Below are positions 24,955 through 35,197 of a DNA stretch of 64,000 nt, one piece after another. The notes under the pieces are model-generated. The model was not told the origin of the DNA, made no database searches, and was given only the letters and a program-made list of their open reading frames with translations. The DNA is from DVED01 sp963838375. Lineage in GTDB: Bacteria; Cyanobacteriota; Cyanobacteriia; Cyanobacteriales; Geitlerinemataceae. How positions within the stretch are numbered: the stretch's first letter is position 1; every line of letters begins with the position of its first letter. The translations under genes and the position numbers were made by a program. Where the stretch lies: assembly GCA_963838375.1 (NCBI GenBank), contig CAWIQY010000008.1:124001-188000 (forward strand). The letters are read 5' to 3'.

Positions 24955-27900
24955 CTATTTTTTGCTCCCTACTGTTAATTTCAACGGCTCTAGAAAACAT
25001 TGCAACTGTTCGGCTAAAATCTGAACTTGAGGTTCTGCCATCATGGTGAAATGGTTGCCGGGAATCAGTTGTAATTCTACTGGGAGGGTAGAAAGCTGGC
25101 TCCAACCCCAAGTCGGATCGATTTCTGTGGTAGATCGATCGGGAAGATAATCCCCTAAAATACCAATATCCCTGGCGCGGAAAAAGGTAATTGGAGTGGG
25201 ATAAATCTCCCGAGCAATGTACTCAGTATTAGCTCGAGTATTCGCCCGGTACACCTGGAGAAGTCGTTGGAGTTCGGTTTCGCTCGAATGCTGACCTGCC
25301 ATTTTCAGCATTAACCGCAGATATTGTAGTTGTTCTTGGGGTTCGAGCGATCGCAATGCTTCAACTTCTATCTCGATCTTTTTTCCTAAAGCACTGCCGT
25401 AGATGCTGGCAAGGTGGGAAATTGCTCGAGCATCATCCCATGCCGCCACATCCTTTTCGCTCTGGGGAATTGCCACCTGGATATCCATAATGGCTAGCAA
25501 CGACACCTCGTGTCCGATCGATCGTAACTGCTGAGCCATCTCAAATGCGACTTTTCCACCGAAGGAATGACCGCCCAGGAAGTAGGGTCCGATCGGCTGA
25601 ATTTGTTGGATAGATTTGATATGATGGGCGGCAATGTCCTCCATGCGGGTTAATGGTTGTTCGTCCTCATCCATGCCGAGCGATCGCAATCCGTAAAAAG
25701 GACGATCGCCCCCTAAAGATTTTGCCAACGGATAAAGGTCGAAAACGCTACCCAAAATCCCAGAGACGAAGAATAATGGCGGTTGGGAACCTTGCGGGCG
25801 AATCGGCACTGCGGTAGAACGATCGGGATGATTCCCGTTGCGATTATTGCTATTTGCTAAACCCAAACCCTCTCGATCCAAATAATCCACCAACTCTGCC
25901 AACGTTGGATACTTAAACAGAACGGTGGAACCCACCGAACATCCCAAACTCGATTGCAGATGGCTCCGTAACTCCATTGCCATCAAAGAATCCAGTCCCA
26001 AATCCACGAACTGCGTATTTAGACCAATTTGCTCGACCTCTTTCAATCCCAGGGTTGTCGCCACTACAGTCCGAACGTGCGAAACCAGTCGAGATCGCCG
26101 TTGGTTAGCGGGAATTGCCTTGAATTGTTGACCCAAATCGATCGTCTTTTGCCCATGGACTGTACTCGGGGCAACTTGCTGGTAAAACGGGGGAATACTG
26201 GAGAATTGCCCTAACCATTTCGACCAATCCATGGGTAAAACTCCCACCTGTGGGATATCCTGTTGCAGCAGTTGCTCTAGAACCGCCAATCCGCGTTGAG
26301 GATCGATCGTATTTAGTCCCCAAGCCGATAATCGTTGTTGATGCTCTTTCCCCAGTCTGGCACCCATCCCCACATCTGCCCAAGCGCCCCAATTAATGCT
26401 CAACCCAGGCAGCCCGAGGGCGCGACGGTGATGGACAATCGCATCCACGAACCCATTTGCCGCCCCATAGCTTGCCAACCCGTGGGAACCCAACAAAGAG
26501 GCAAGGGAAGAGAAACCCACAAAGAAGTCTAAAGGTCGATCTTTTGTCAGCGCGTGCAGGTTCCAGGTTCCTTGCACTTTCGCTGCCAAAACTCCGGCAA
26601 AGCGCGTCCAGTCTTGCTGCCACAGTCCGCAGAAATCCACCACTCCAGCAGCGTGAACGATGCCCCGCAATGGGGGTAAAGTCCGATCGATTTTTGCCAA
26701 AACCAATGCCAGTTCTTCAGTCTCGGCGACATCGGCTAGGGCGATTGTGACCTGAACCCCCGCCGCTTCTATTTCTTTTAAGCGATCTTTTACCTCGGGC
26801 TGGGGTTCGCTGCGTCCCACCAATACCAGATATTTAGCTCCCCGTTCGGCGAGGGTACGGGCAACGGACAACCCCAAGCCGCCTAAACCGCCCGTGATGA
26901 TATAGGTGCTATTGTCGTCTAATGCTAACGGTGCTTTCTGTTGGTAACTCCGAGATACCAATCGGGAGACATAGCGCTTTTTGCCACGGAATGCTACTTG
27001 GTTTTCTGTGTTGTTGGAGCCTATTTCTGCAAATAGAGTTTCTGCCTCTGCTTGCTTTGTATCGGGGTCTAAATCGACCAGAGAGCATTGCAGTTCTGGG
27101 TGTTCCAGGGCGATCGATTTTCCCATTCCCCACAGCGGAGATTGACCCACTCCCGGCATTTTTTCCGAGGCGACTACAGGTTGTGCCCCTCGGGTGATTA
27201 ACCACAAACGAGGCAGTTCGGTATATTCTTTGATGAGGCTTTGAAGCAGATACAAGGTACTGCATAGGCTAAGTTTCGTCGCATCTTCCAAATCTGCCGC
27301 TGTCTGAGTTGGGGGTACATCGAGACTCCACAGATGGACAATTCCCTCAATAGTTGGAACCGCTTGCAAGAGTTGCTCGAACTGTTCGGGTCGATCGGGA
27401 TTTAGGGTAAAATGCCGATCGCGAAGCGTTACCTGCGGCGAATCGTTTTGGCGCTGGTATTCTTCCCCCCAAACTACCACCGTCGTGTGACATCCCTCGG
27501 ACTGAAGGCGTTGCGCCAACGCTTCCCCAACTCCCTGACGATCGGCTAAAATGAGCCAATGTTTCGGCGAGAGCGCCCCGGCTTTCTGACGCGATTGGAG
27601 TTGCCACTCTACTTCATACAGGCAGTTTTCTAATGATTTCTCTGCCGTCTGCGATGTCTCAATTTGTGTTGATTTGCCGTTTTGATTCTTAGGGTTTGTG
27701 TCGTAAGTACGATCGAATTTGCCACTGCGATACCATTGCGGAGCCTCTAACCAATAACGCTGTCGTTGAAAGGGATATGTCGGGAGATTTTCCCGAACCC
27801 GAGAATAATCTCCATCAAAACCCTGCCAATCCACGGGAATGCCCTGCACGTAGAGTTCGGCTAAACTGCTCAAAAGCTGTTGCCAGTCTTCTTGGGGTGG

Positions 27901-30420
27901 ACGCAAACTGGGCAACCACAAGCCCTCGCTCTGGGGAAGACACTGACGACCCATCCCCAATAATATCGGTTTGGGTCCTACTTCCAAAAAGACCTCCACC
28001 TTCTGGCGAACTAAACCCTTCATACTGGGGGCAAATCGCACCGCTTGCCGAATATGACGGCACCAATAGTCTGGCGTTGCCACTTCATCCGTTGCCACCA
28101 AGCCTGTCACATTGGACATGAGCTTCAGTGCCGGTGGAGAGTAGTCGATTTGTCGCGCGATTGTATCGAATTCAGCGAGCATCGGCTCCATCAGCGGCGA
28201 ATGGAAGGCATGGGAAACGGTTAATTTCTTGGTTTTGATTCCTTGGGGTTCCAGGATGGCACACACGGCTTCGATCGCCTCCTGTTTCCCGGAAATGACG
28301 ATACTTTCGGGACCGTTAATGGCTGCAATTGAAACATCGGTTTCGTAGGGAGAAATCGCGGCTTTCACCTGCTTTTCGGTTGCCAACAGGGAAACCATTG
28401 CACCATCGGGCGGCAAGGCTTGCATCAAACGCCCTCGTTCGGCAATTAATTTCAAACCATCCTCGAGAGAAAAAACGCCAGCGACAACTGCGGCAACATA
28501 TTCCCCAACACTATGACCCATCACAATATGGGGTTCGATGCCCCAAGATTTCCATAATTGGAATAGGGCATATTCTAGAGAAAAGAGAGCGGGTTGAGTA
28601 TAAGCAGTTTGGTTGAGAAGATGGGAGGTTTCCTCGGCATTTTGGGGATAGAGAACTTCCACCAGGGGAACATCGAGAAAAGGGCGAAGAATTTCATCGC
28701 AAAGATCGATCGTTTCTCGGAATTTCGGTTGGGTTTCATACAGTTGGCGACCCATCCCTACAGACTGGGAACCTTGCCCGGTAAACAAGAATGCCACTGT
28801 TCTGGGGACAGATTTGACTTCCCGCAAACTCGATGGCGCCGCGCCATTAGCCGAGTTGCTGGCAATTTGGGCGAGTGAGTCGCGAAGCTGCTGTTTGGAT
28901 TCGGCAACAACTGCCAACCGATGATTAAAGTGCTTGCGCCCCGTATTGGCTGTAAAACAAATATCTGCTAGTTTTGCCTCGGGTTCGGAGTCTAAGTAGT
29001 TGAGATAACGTCCGACTAATTCCCGCAAGGCTTTTTCAGTTTTCGCCGATAGGGTTAAGAGATGAACGGGACGTTCTTCACCTTCTTCACGTTTATGTTC
29101 TACGGGTGCTTCTTCCAGGATGACATGGGCATTGGTTCCCCCCATGCCAAAAGAGCTCACCCCAGCCCGTCGAGGCGTTTGGTCGTCCGTTTTCCAGTGG
29201 GAGAGCGTTGTATTGACGTAAAATGGACTCTGGGCAAAATCGATGTTGGGATTGGGGCGATGGAAATTTAGTGTGGGCGGGATTTGCTGGTTTTCCAGGG
29301 CGAGTACGGTTTTAATCAGACCCGCCATCCCTGCCGCTTCTAATAAATGTCCGATGTTGGTTTTGACCGATCCGATCGCACAATACCCATTTTCGTCGGT
29401 ACTGTTGCGGTAAGCTTGGGTGAGGGCAGCGATTTCGATCGGGTCTCCTAGGGTGGTTCCCGTCCCGTGCGCTTCCACATAACCGATGCTACCTGCTTCA
29501 ATATCCGCCACGGCTAGGGCTTCGCAGATGACGGCGGCTTGACCCTCGACGCTGGGAGCCGTGTAGCCGACTTTCAAAGCGCCATCGTTATTCACTGCCG
29601 AGCCTTTAATCACGGCATGAATTTTATCTCCATCCTCCATGGCTTGCGAGAGCAACTTCAGCAACACCACACCGACACCATTACCGAACACTGTCCCCTT
29701 CGCATCTGCATCAAAGGCTCGACATTTGCCGTCGGGAGAACCAATCATGTCCTCTTGGTACAGATAGCCTGTCTTGTGGGGTACGCTGACGGTGACGCCT
29801 CCCGCCAACGTCATATCGCATTCGCCATTGAGCAGGCTTTGGCAGGCGAGATGCACCGCCACCAGAGCCGTGGAACACGCGGTTTGTACGTTCAGGCTCG
29901 GTCCGCCCAAATTGAGCTTATAGGACACCCGCGTGGGTAGATAGTCTTTGCCATTGGTCAGTCTCACCTGAAGGTCTAAGGCGGATTCCAAGAAAGTGCG
30001 ATGGGGAGAAAAGCCACAACTGGGATGAACGTTGTTGATGAAATAACCGTTCATCCCGGAACCGGCATACACGCCCACCAATCCGGGGTAGGTTTCTGGG
30101 TTGTAGCCGGCACTCTCAAACGCTGTCCAGGCGGATTCTAAGAAAATCCGCTGTTGCGGGTCGATCATTTCGGCTTCTCTGGCGCTGTAGCCAAAGAAAG
30201 CGGCGTCAAATTTATCGATATCCGGTAAAACAGCACCGGCTTTGACGTAGTTAGGTCGATCGAATAATTGGGGGTCAGCCCGTTCCAATTCCTCGTTCTC
30301 GAACACGGAAATGGATTCTACTCCTGCCAGCAGATTTTGCCAAAACTCGTCAATATTATTAGCGCCTGGAAAGCGGCAAGATAAACCAATGATGGCGATG
30401 TCGGATTCACGAATACTCAT
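24955..30420 (-). CDS. Modular type I polyketide synthase: KS-AT-KR-ACP-TE
   Basis: The protein is 1821 residues. The ketosynthase (about 5-430) has Cys182 in VQTACSTALV, His318 in EAHGTGTT and His358 in KTNIGHL. The acyltransferase (about 540-860) has Ser637 in GHSVG and the HAFH motif (737-740), typical of malonyl-CoA specificity. The ketoreductase contains YIITGGLGGLG (NADPH site), SSLAS and SYGAANG. The acyl carrier serine is at 1478 in GLDSLM. The terminal thioesterase has Ser1619 in GHSFGG and His1790 in GNHFTMM. No dehydratase, enoylreductase or C-methyltransferase is seen, so one beta-hydroxy extension and hydrolytic or cyclising release is predicted. It starts 310 bases after the NRPS stop on the same strand. 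Confidence 0.93.
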   Translation of the reverse strand: MSIRESDIAIIGLSCRFPGANNIDEFWQNLLAGVESISVFENEELERADPQLFDRPNYVKAGAVLPDIDKFDAAFFGYSAREAEMIDPQQRIFLESAWTAFESAGYNPETYPGLVGVYAGSGMNGYFINNVHPSCGFSPHRTFLESALDLQVRLTNGKDYLPTRVSYKLNLGGPSLNVQTACSTALVAVHLACQSLLNGECDMTLAGGVTVSVPHKTGYLYQEDMIGSPDGKCRAFDADAKGTVFGNGVGVVLLKLLSQAMEDGDKIHAVIKGSAVNNDGALKVGYTAPSVEGQAAVICEALAVADIEAGSIGYVEAHGTGTTLGDPIEIAALTQAYRNSTDENGYCAIGSVKTNIGHLLEAAGMAGLIKTVLALENQQIPPTLNFHRPNPNIDFAQSPFYVNTTLSHWKTDDQTPRRAGVSSFGMGGTNAHVILEEAPVEHKREEGEERPVHLLTLSAKTEKALRELVGRYLNYLDSEPEAKLADICFTANTGRKHFNHRLAVVAESKQQLRDSLAQIASNSANGAAPSSLREVKSVPRTVAFLFTGQGSQSVGMGRQLYETQPKFRETIDLCDEILRPFLDVPLVEVLYPQNAEETSHLLNQTAYTQPALFSLEYALFQLWKSWGIEPHIVMGHSVGEYVAAVVAGVFSLEDGLKLIAERGRLMQALPPDGAMVSLLATEKQVKAAISPYETDVSIAAINGPESIVISGKQEAIEAVCAILEPQGIKTKKLTVSHAFHSPLMEPMLAEFDTIARQIDYSPPALKLMSNVTGLVATDEVATPDYWCRHIRQAVRFAPSMKGLVRQKVEVFLEVGPKPILLGMGRQCLPQSEGLWLPSLRPPQEDWQQLLSSLAELYVQGIPVDWQGFDGDYSRVRENLPTYPFQRQRYWLEAPQWYRSGKFDRTYDTNPKNQNGKSTQIETSQTAEKSLENCLYEVEWQLQSRQKAGALSPKHWLILADRQGVGEALAQRLQSEGCHTTVVVWGEEYQRQNDSPQVTLRDRHFTLNPDRPEQFEQLLQAVPTIEGIVHLWSLDVPPTQTAADLEDATKLSLCSTLYLLQSLIKEYTELPRLWLITRGAQPVVASEKMPGVGQSPLWGMGKSIALEHPELQCSLVDLDPDTKQAEAETLFAEIGSNNTENQVAFRGKKRYVSRLVSRSYQQKAPLALDDNSTYIITGGLGGLGLSVARTLAERGAKYLVLVGRSEPQPEVKDRLKEIEAAGVQVTIALADVAETEELALVLAKIDRTLPPLRGIVHAAGVVDFCGLWQQDWTRFAGVLAAKVQGTWNLHALTKDRPLDFFVGFSSLASLLGSHGLASYGAANGFVDAIVHHRRALGLPGLSINWGAWADVGMGARLGKEHQQRLSAWGLNTIDPQRGLAVLEQLLQQDIPQVGVLPMDWSKWLGQFSSIPPFYQQVAPSTVHGQKTIDLGQQFKAIPANQRRSRLVSHVRTVVATTLGLKEVEQIGLNTQFVDLGLDSLMAMELRSHLQSSLGCSVGSTVLFKYPTLAELVDYLDREGLGLANSNNRNGNHPDRSTAVPIRPQGSQPPLFFVSGILGSVFDLYPLAKSLGGDRPFYGLRSLGMDEDEQPLTRMEDIAAHHIKSIQQIQPIGPYFLGGHSFGGKVAFEMAQQLRSIGHEVSLLAIMDIQVAIPQSEKDVAAWDDARAISHLASIYGSALGKKIEIEVEALRSLEPQEQLQYLRLMLKMAGQHSSETELQRLLQVYRANTRANTEYIAREIYPTPITFFRARDIGILGDYLPDRSTTEIDPTWGWSQLSTLPVELQLIPGNHFTMMAEPQVQILAEQLQCFLEPLKLTVGSKK

Positions 30421-30730
30421 AAGTGGTAGAAGATTGACTTCATTTTGGGAAGGTGGGACGAAGCCGGCGAAACATCATAATTCAGCCCGTGCGCGATCGC
30501 TGGTTCCATCACACTGCCCTCGATCGAATACAAAACCAGCCAATGTTTAATACCTATTTCACCTGAAGTGATATTCTGTTGAAGCCGGTATAACTCGATT
30601 GTGTCTTTCAGACTTTTTTGAGCGTTTCTTAGTTCTTTCAGGCGGCATCAATGCTCGTCCATCCTGACTCCAAACGTATTAAAGGTATTAAATTCGGCGA
30701 TCGCTTTTGGTACTCTTCTTTGTTTCCCAG

Positions 30731-33700
30731 CTATGTTTTTCCCCGACGATGCTGTTGCCGCCGCTGTTTTTGTTGGGTTGCGGTTTGGCGAGTTCGGCGG
30801 CTGGCGGGGTCGGGGCGCGTCACGGCAGGCTGCGAGTCCTGAGTTTGACTAAAGTGTTGGGCTAGGGCGGCAATGGTTGGGTATTGAAATAGGGTAACGA
30901 TCGATAATGAACGCTCAAAGAGAGGGACTAATTTTTGATGAATTTGGGTTAGGAGCAACGAGTTTCCTCCTAAATCGAAAAAGTTATCGTGAATTCCCAC
31001 AGTTTCTAACTGTAGCAGATTTTGCCACACACTGGCGATCGCCATCTCGGTCTCGGACTGTGGCAGTACCAGAGTTGTTGCCAATTGCGGGCGAGATCGT
31101 TCCGGTGCTGGCAGCGCCCGCCGATTCACCTTACCATTGGGGGTGAGGGGCATTTCATCCAGGATGACAACCGTTGCTGGGACCATATAGTCGGGCAAAC
31201 GCGATCGCAAATACCGTCGCAATTCAGGTTCGAGCTGGCTGGCAACTTGTCCGCTCAGGGGATTATTCGCATAAGCCGTCCAGGGTTTGACTGAGCTTTT
31301 CGCCGAAACGAGGATGGGCGTGTCTCCCAGGGAACGGTGTTGCAAGAGGACATCGTAACAGCCTGTCGCCTCCCAACCCGACTCCTTGACAGTAATGCGA
31401 TAGGGCAATTCATCGCTCAAGCTCCACCAATCCTGGGGTTCCACTCCCTTTTCTATCAATTGTGGAAGCACTTGGCGCAGTTCGCCAACCGTTGCCGGAG
31501 CGTCTGCGCTTTCGAGCAGTTCTAACAACTTGACTTCTGTCATCACTCGTGCATTGGGAACTCGTTTAATGCCCAGAACTTGGGGCTGGCTTTGTACCAG
31601 ACGATCGCGAACTTGGGTTAAGGTTAATTCATCTTCGTGCCAATCTAACCAATTCGGCTCCACCAGGTCGGTAGTCTCTTTGCCGATCCCAACGATCGCA
31701 TCGTAACGGAATTTACTCATTTCATTGCGCTCTCGTCCCTGTCTCAGCCCAATTTCCACCTGGCTAATTTGCGGTAGGTGTTGCTGCAACGCAGTGAAGA
31801 ACTCCGGGTCGATGGTCATTTGCCGTTCCCCGGCAACACTTTTACGAACCCGTTGCAGAAGCGTCTCCCTGGGCAGTTCGTCGGGCGATCGTTCCAACTG
31901 AATCGAGGCGTGGAATGCTTCCTGCAACGGCAAACTGCGGACATCTCCGACAAAAATTACCCCGCCCGGTTTGACCACCTTGACGGCTTCGTGCAGCACC
32001 TCCACCAAATAATCAATACTGGGGAAAAGCTGCACCACGGAATTAATAATCACCGTATCCACTTCCCCCGGTTGGAGGCTGGCAAAGGCTTCATCTGCCA
32101 CGCCCTGGGACAACTTCACCCCAGACCAATCTCCCTCCATCCGCTTCATTTGCGTCTCGATGTAGCGCAAAGCCGTGGGTGCCAGATCGATGCCGTGGTA
32201 AGACTGGCAATGGGGGGCAATCCGAAACAGCAGCATTCCGGTGCCGCAGCCAATCTCTAGCACCCGCTGCGGGCGACAGGAAAGAATTCGATCCACGGTT
32301 CCTTGGAGCCATTCGCGCATATGAGTTTCCGGAATTGGCGCTCCCGTATAGCTATCGTTCCAGCCGCTAATATTAAACGTTGGATCGGACGCGCGGGCAT
32401 CTTGGCGATACGCCAGATCCCACAACTCCTGCCATTGGGAGATTTGTTCTTCCTGATTCTGGATCTTTTCCCCCTCGTCGCTGCCTTGGTAGTCGGGATC
32501 GCCGACGACGTACGCCACCAGTCGTTTGTCCGCATTCAAGGCATTCTCCCCAGTGCGTTCCCGAACGACAACGGCACTTTGACGCACCCCGGGATGTCGG
32601 TTCAAGACTGTTTCGATTTCTCCCAGTTCGATGCGGAAGCCGCGCACTTTGACCTGAGCATCGATCCGACCGAGGAATTCTAGACGACCGTTGCTCAGAT
32701 AGCGGGCTAAGTCCCCCGTTTTGTAGAGTCGTCCTTCTCCAAAGGGATTGGGGATAAATCGTTCTGCGGTTAAATGGGGGCGATTGCGGTATCCTCGTGC
32801 CAGACCCGATCCGCCAATGTGCAATTCTCCGGCTATGCCGATGGGAGTGGGTTGGAGACGATCGTCGAGAATGTAGATTTGGGTATTGGCTATGGGGGTT
32901 CCTACCGATTCTGGGGTGTCTTTGGTGACGTGACCGATATCGTCTGTACTTTCGATCGAACGCCTCCCTTTACCCACTTCGTAGGTAGTTGACCAAATGG
33001 TTGTCTCGGTCGGTCCGTACATATTCCATAGATGCGCCCCGGTGGCGAGCAGTTGCTCTGCCAGCGCTTGGGGTAAGGCTTCGCCGCCACAGAGGATTTT
33101 CAGACCGGGTTTGCCTTGCCAGCCGGAGGCAAGCAGCAGATACCACGTGGCGGGAGTGGCTTGCATGACGGTGATTGCGCCATCGGCAATTAATTTGGCT
33201 AAGGCTTGCCCTTCGGATAATACGTCTTGTGGGGCGATCGTCATCTGTGCGCCCACGACCAAGGGTAGGTACAGTTCCAGTCCGGCGATATCGAAGGAGA
33301 TGGTCGTAACCGCCAGTAGGATGTCTCGAGCGGTCAATCCGGGTCGCTGGCTCATGGAGGTGAGGAAATTGACCACCGATCGATGTTCCAGTTGAACGCC
33401 TTTGGGTTTGCCTGTGGAGCCGGAGGTGTAGATGGTATAGGCTAAGTTATGGGGTTGAACTGGCGTACCTAGAGCCGTATCGCTTTCTGCGGCGATCGTG
33501 TCCCAGTCTCGATCCAAACAGACTAACTTGGTTCGATCGCTTTGGATGACCCCTTGTTGGAGAGGGGCGACTAATTTCTCTTCGGTCAAGACGACCCGTA
33601 CTTGGGCGTCTTCTAGCATATAAGCTAATCGATCGGGGGGATAGGTGGGGTCTAGGGGGACATAAGCGCCACCCGCTTTGAGGATACCCAGCAGTCCGAC

Positions 33701-34747
33701 GATCGTTTCTAAGGATCGATCGACGCAGATACCGACGAGCACTTCTGCTGAGATCTCCAGTTTTTGCAGATACCGTGCCAATTGATTGGCTTTGGCGTTG
33801 AGTTCTCGATAAGTTAACTGCCGATCTCTGAAGGCTACGGCGATCGCATCTGGGGTACGATCGACTTGTTCTTCAAACAATTGGTGGATGCACTTATCCT
33901 GGGGATAGTCTCGATCGGTTTGGTTCCATTCCACCAGCAGTTGATGTCGTTCTTTTTCTGTCAGCAGGGGTAATTCACTCACCGGGTTTTCCCCTCCGGC
34001 AATCATACCCTGGAGTACTGTCTGGAAATGACCCAACATCCGCGCGATCGTTCCGGGATCGAATAATTCAGCGTTGTATTGGCATTCTAGTTTCAGGCTT
34101 CCTTCGGTTAAAGTGACCAAGACAACCCAATCGCACTGTTGTGTATATTCGGAGATGGCTGCCAAATTTTCGGGTTTGACGGGTTGGGACGAAATTTCCG
34201 ACTCCATGTCGATGGGAATCAACATCACCGGGAACATCTGCGCCTCGGTGGGGTTCCCTTCTGTTCCCAATTCTTCCAAGAGCAACGAATAGGGGTAATC
34301 TCGATGTGCGGCTGCTTCTGTCACGGTTTGAGTCACGCATCTTAATAGATCTGTTGTGCTTTCTATACCGTTTAGGTTTGCACGCAAGGCGATCGGATTG
34401 ACGAAGCTTTCTCCTGTCGCTTGTTCTGGATTTTGCCGACTATCGATGGAGGCGGAACCAACAATAAGATCTTCTTGGCTGGTGTAGCGTTGCAAAATCA
34501 CATAAAAGGCTGCCAGAACCGTGCTGAAGAGATTGACACCAATACTCGGATACAATTGAGCCAGTTCTATATCGATGCTTCGATCGATCTCCTGAGATAC
34601 TGTGGCTTTTCTGAAGGAACTTCGAGGACTTCGTGGATAATCCGAGGGAACCTCCAGCACGGGGAAATCCCCCCCAAGTTGCTTGTGCCAATAAGCTTGC
34701 TGTTCTTTTAAGTTCGTTCTACAGAAGCTTTGTGTATCTATACCCAT
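30731..34747 (-). CDS. NRPS starter module: partial C - A (with N-methyltransferase) - PCP
   Basis: The protein is 1338 residues. Residues 1-265 are only the C-terminal half of a condensation domain; the HHxxxDG motif is absent, so it should not condense and the module probably starts the chain. The adenylation domain (about 285-1220) has YTSGSTGKPKG, NMYGPTE and YKTGDLARY, ending PNGKVNRRAL. Pocket residues I read are D486, I487, L490, Q529, L552, G554, M576, I584, W585 and the A10 Lys, a pattern of the glycine type. A methyltransferase (about 770-1140, VLEIGCGTG) is inserted between A8 and the end of the A domain, the usual N-methylation position. The PCP serine is in LGGNSLLL. The Arg/Gln-rich tail could be a docking segment. 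Confidence 0.9.
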   Translation of the reverse strand: MGIDTQSFCRTNLKEQQAYWHKQLGGDFPVLEVPSDYPRSPRSSFRKATVSQEIDRSIDIELAQLYPSIGVNLFSTVLAAFYVILQRYTSQEDLIVGSASIDSRQNPEQATGESFVNPIALRANLNGIESTTDLLRCVTQTVTEAAAHRDYPYSLLLEELGTEGNPTEAQMFPVMLIPIDMESEISSQPVKPENLAAISEYTQQCDWVVLVTLTEGSLKLECQYNAELFDPGTIARMLGHFQTVLQGMIAGGENPVSELPLLTEKERHQLLVEWNQTDRDYPQDKCIHQLFEEQVDRTPDAIAVAFRDRQLTYRELNAKANQLARYLQKLEISAEVLVGICVDRSLETIVGLLGILKAGGAYVPLDPTYPPDRLAYMLEDAQVRVVLTEEKLVAPLQQGVIQSDRTKLVCLDRDWDTIAAESDTALGTPVQPHNLAYTIYTSGSTGKPKGVQLEHRSVVNFLTSMSQRPGLTARDILLAVTTISFDIAGLELYLPLVVGAQMTIAPQDVLSEGQALAKLIADGAITVMQATPATWYLLLASGWQGKPGLKILCGGEALPQALAEQLLATGAHLWNMYGPTETTIWSTTYEVGKGRRSIESTDDIGHVTKDTPESVGTPIANTQIYILDDRLQPTPIGIAGELHIGGSGLARGYRNRPHLTAERFIPNPFGEGRLYKTGDLARYLSNGRLEFLGRIDAQVKVRGFRIELGEIETVLNRHPGVRQSAVVVRERTGENALNADKRLVAYVVGDPDYQGSDEGEKIQNQEEQISQWQELWDLAYRQDARASDPTFNISGWNDSYTGAPIPETHMREWLQGTVDRILSCRPQRVLEIGCGTGMLLFRIAPHCQSYHGIDLAPTALRYIETQMKRMEGDWSGVKLSQGVADEAFASLQPGEVDTVIINSVVQLFPSIDYLVEVLHEAVKVVKPGGVIFVGDVRSLPLQEAFHASIQLERSPDELPRETLLQRVRKSVAGERQMTIDPEFFTALQQHLPQISQVEIGLRQGRERNEMSKFRYDAIVGIGKETTDLVEPNWLDWHEDELTLTQVRDRLVQSQPQVLGIKRVPNARVMTEVKLLELLESADAPATVGELRQVLPQLIEKGVEPQDWWSLSDELPYRITVKESGWEATGCYDVLLQHRSLGDTPILVSAKSSVKPWTAYANNPLSGQVASQLEPELRRYLRSRLPDYMVPATVVILDEMPLTPNGKVNRRALPAPERSRPQLATTLVLPQSETEMAIASVWQNLLQLETVGIHDNFFDLGGNSLLLTQIHQKLVPLFERSLSIVTLFQYPTIAALAQHFSQTQDSQPAVTRPDPASRRTRQTATQQKQRRQQHRRGKT

Positions 34748-35197
34748 GAAACTTTTCTAATTAGTTATCGCACTAGTTGCGCCCAGCAATGAACCCCGAA
34801 GCGATCTCACGGGGGACGGATGTCACTCATGTCAACCGACTTTTTGATGACGTTAGTTATCTCTTGTTATTTCGGTGTGATTCTTCATATGGCGACTAAC
34901 GTAACAGGCTTGACCGTCGATTGTTTTGACTCCCTGTCTAGGGCAAACGATCGATTTCAAGAGACTTTGACAGATGAGTTGTACGGGTCTGTATCTCAGA
35001 AGATCGTACACGATTTCGTCAACAAAAACGAGAGAAAGTCAGGAAAAGCGACGAGTCTTCGCCTTTCCTCGTTGAGTTTTAAAGCCGTCTTTCTCTAAGC
35101 TATAAGCCCTATTTTGGTTCTGGTTCGAGATCTCAACATGATGCGCTGTTTCTATTAAGCGATCGGGCAGGAAAGGGCAGGAATCAGCACGAAACCC
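34748..35197. other. Intergenic region upstream of the NRPS operon
   Basis: This 450-base stretch should hold the promoter of the seven-gene biosynthetic operon (minus strand) and the end of the rps1-like gene. A plus-strand frame of 92 codons (34820-35098) begins with a hydrophobic run, but I recognise nothing in it and it is probably not a gene. No tandem repeats or obvious regulator-binding palindromes are seen. Confidence 0.4.

Noticed and set aside
24746..25111. A 121-codon minus-strand frame overlapping the 3' end of the PKS gene
   Set aside because: Its first half is an alternative frame of the thioesterase domain, and the rest shows no recognisable motif or ribosome binding site.
34820..35098. 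A 92-codon plus-strand frame upstream of the NRPS gene with a hydrophobic start
   Set aside because: It has no recognisable family and no clear ribosome site, and it lies in the probable promoter region of the biosynthetic operon.
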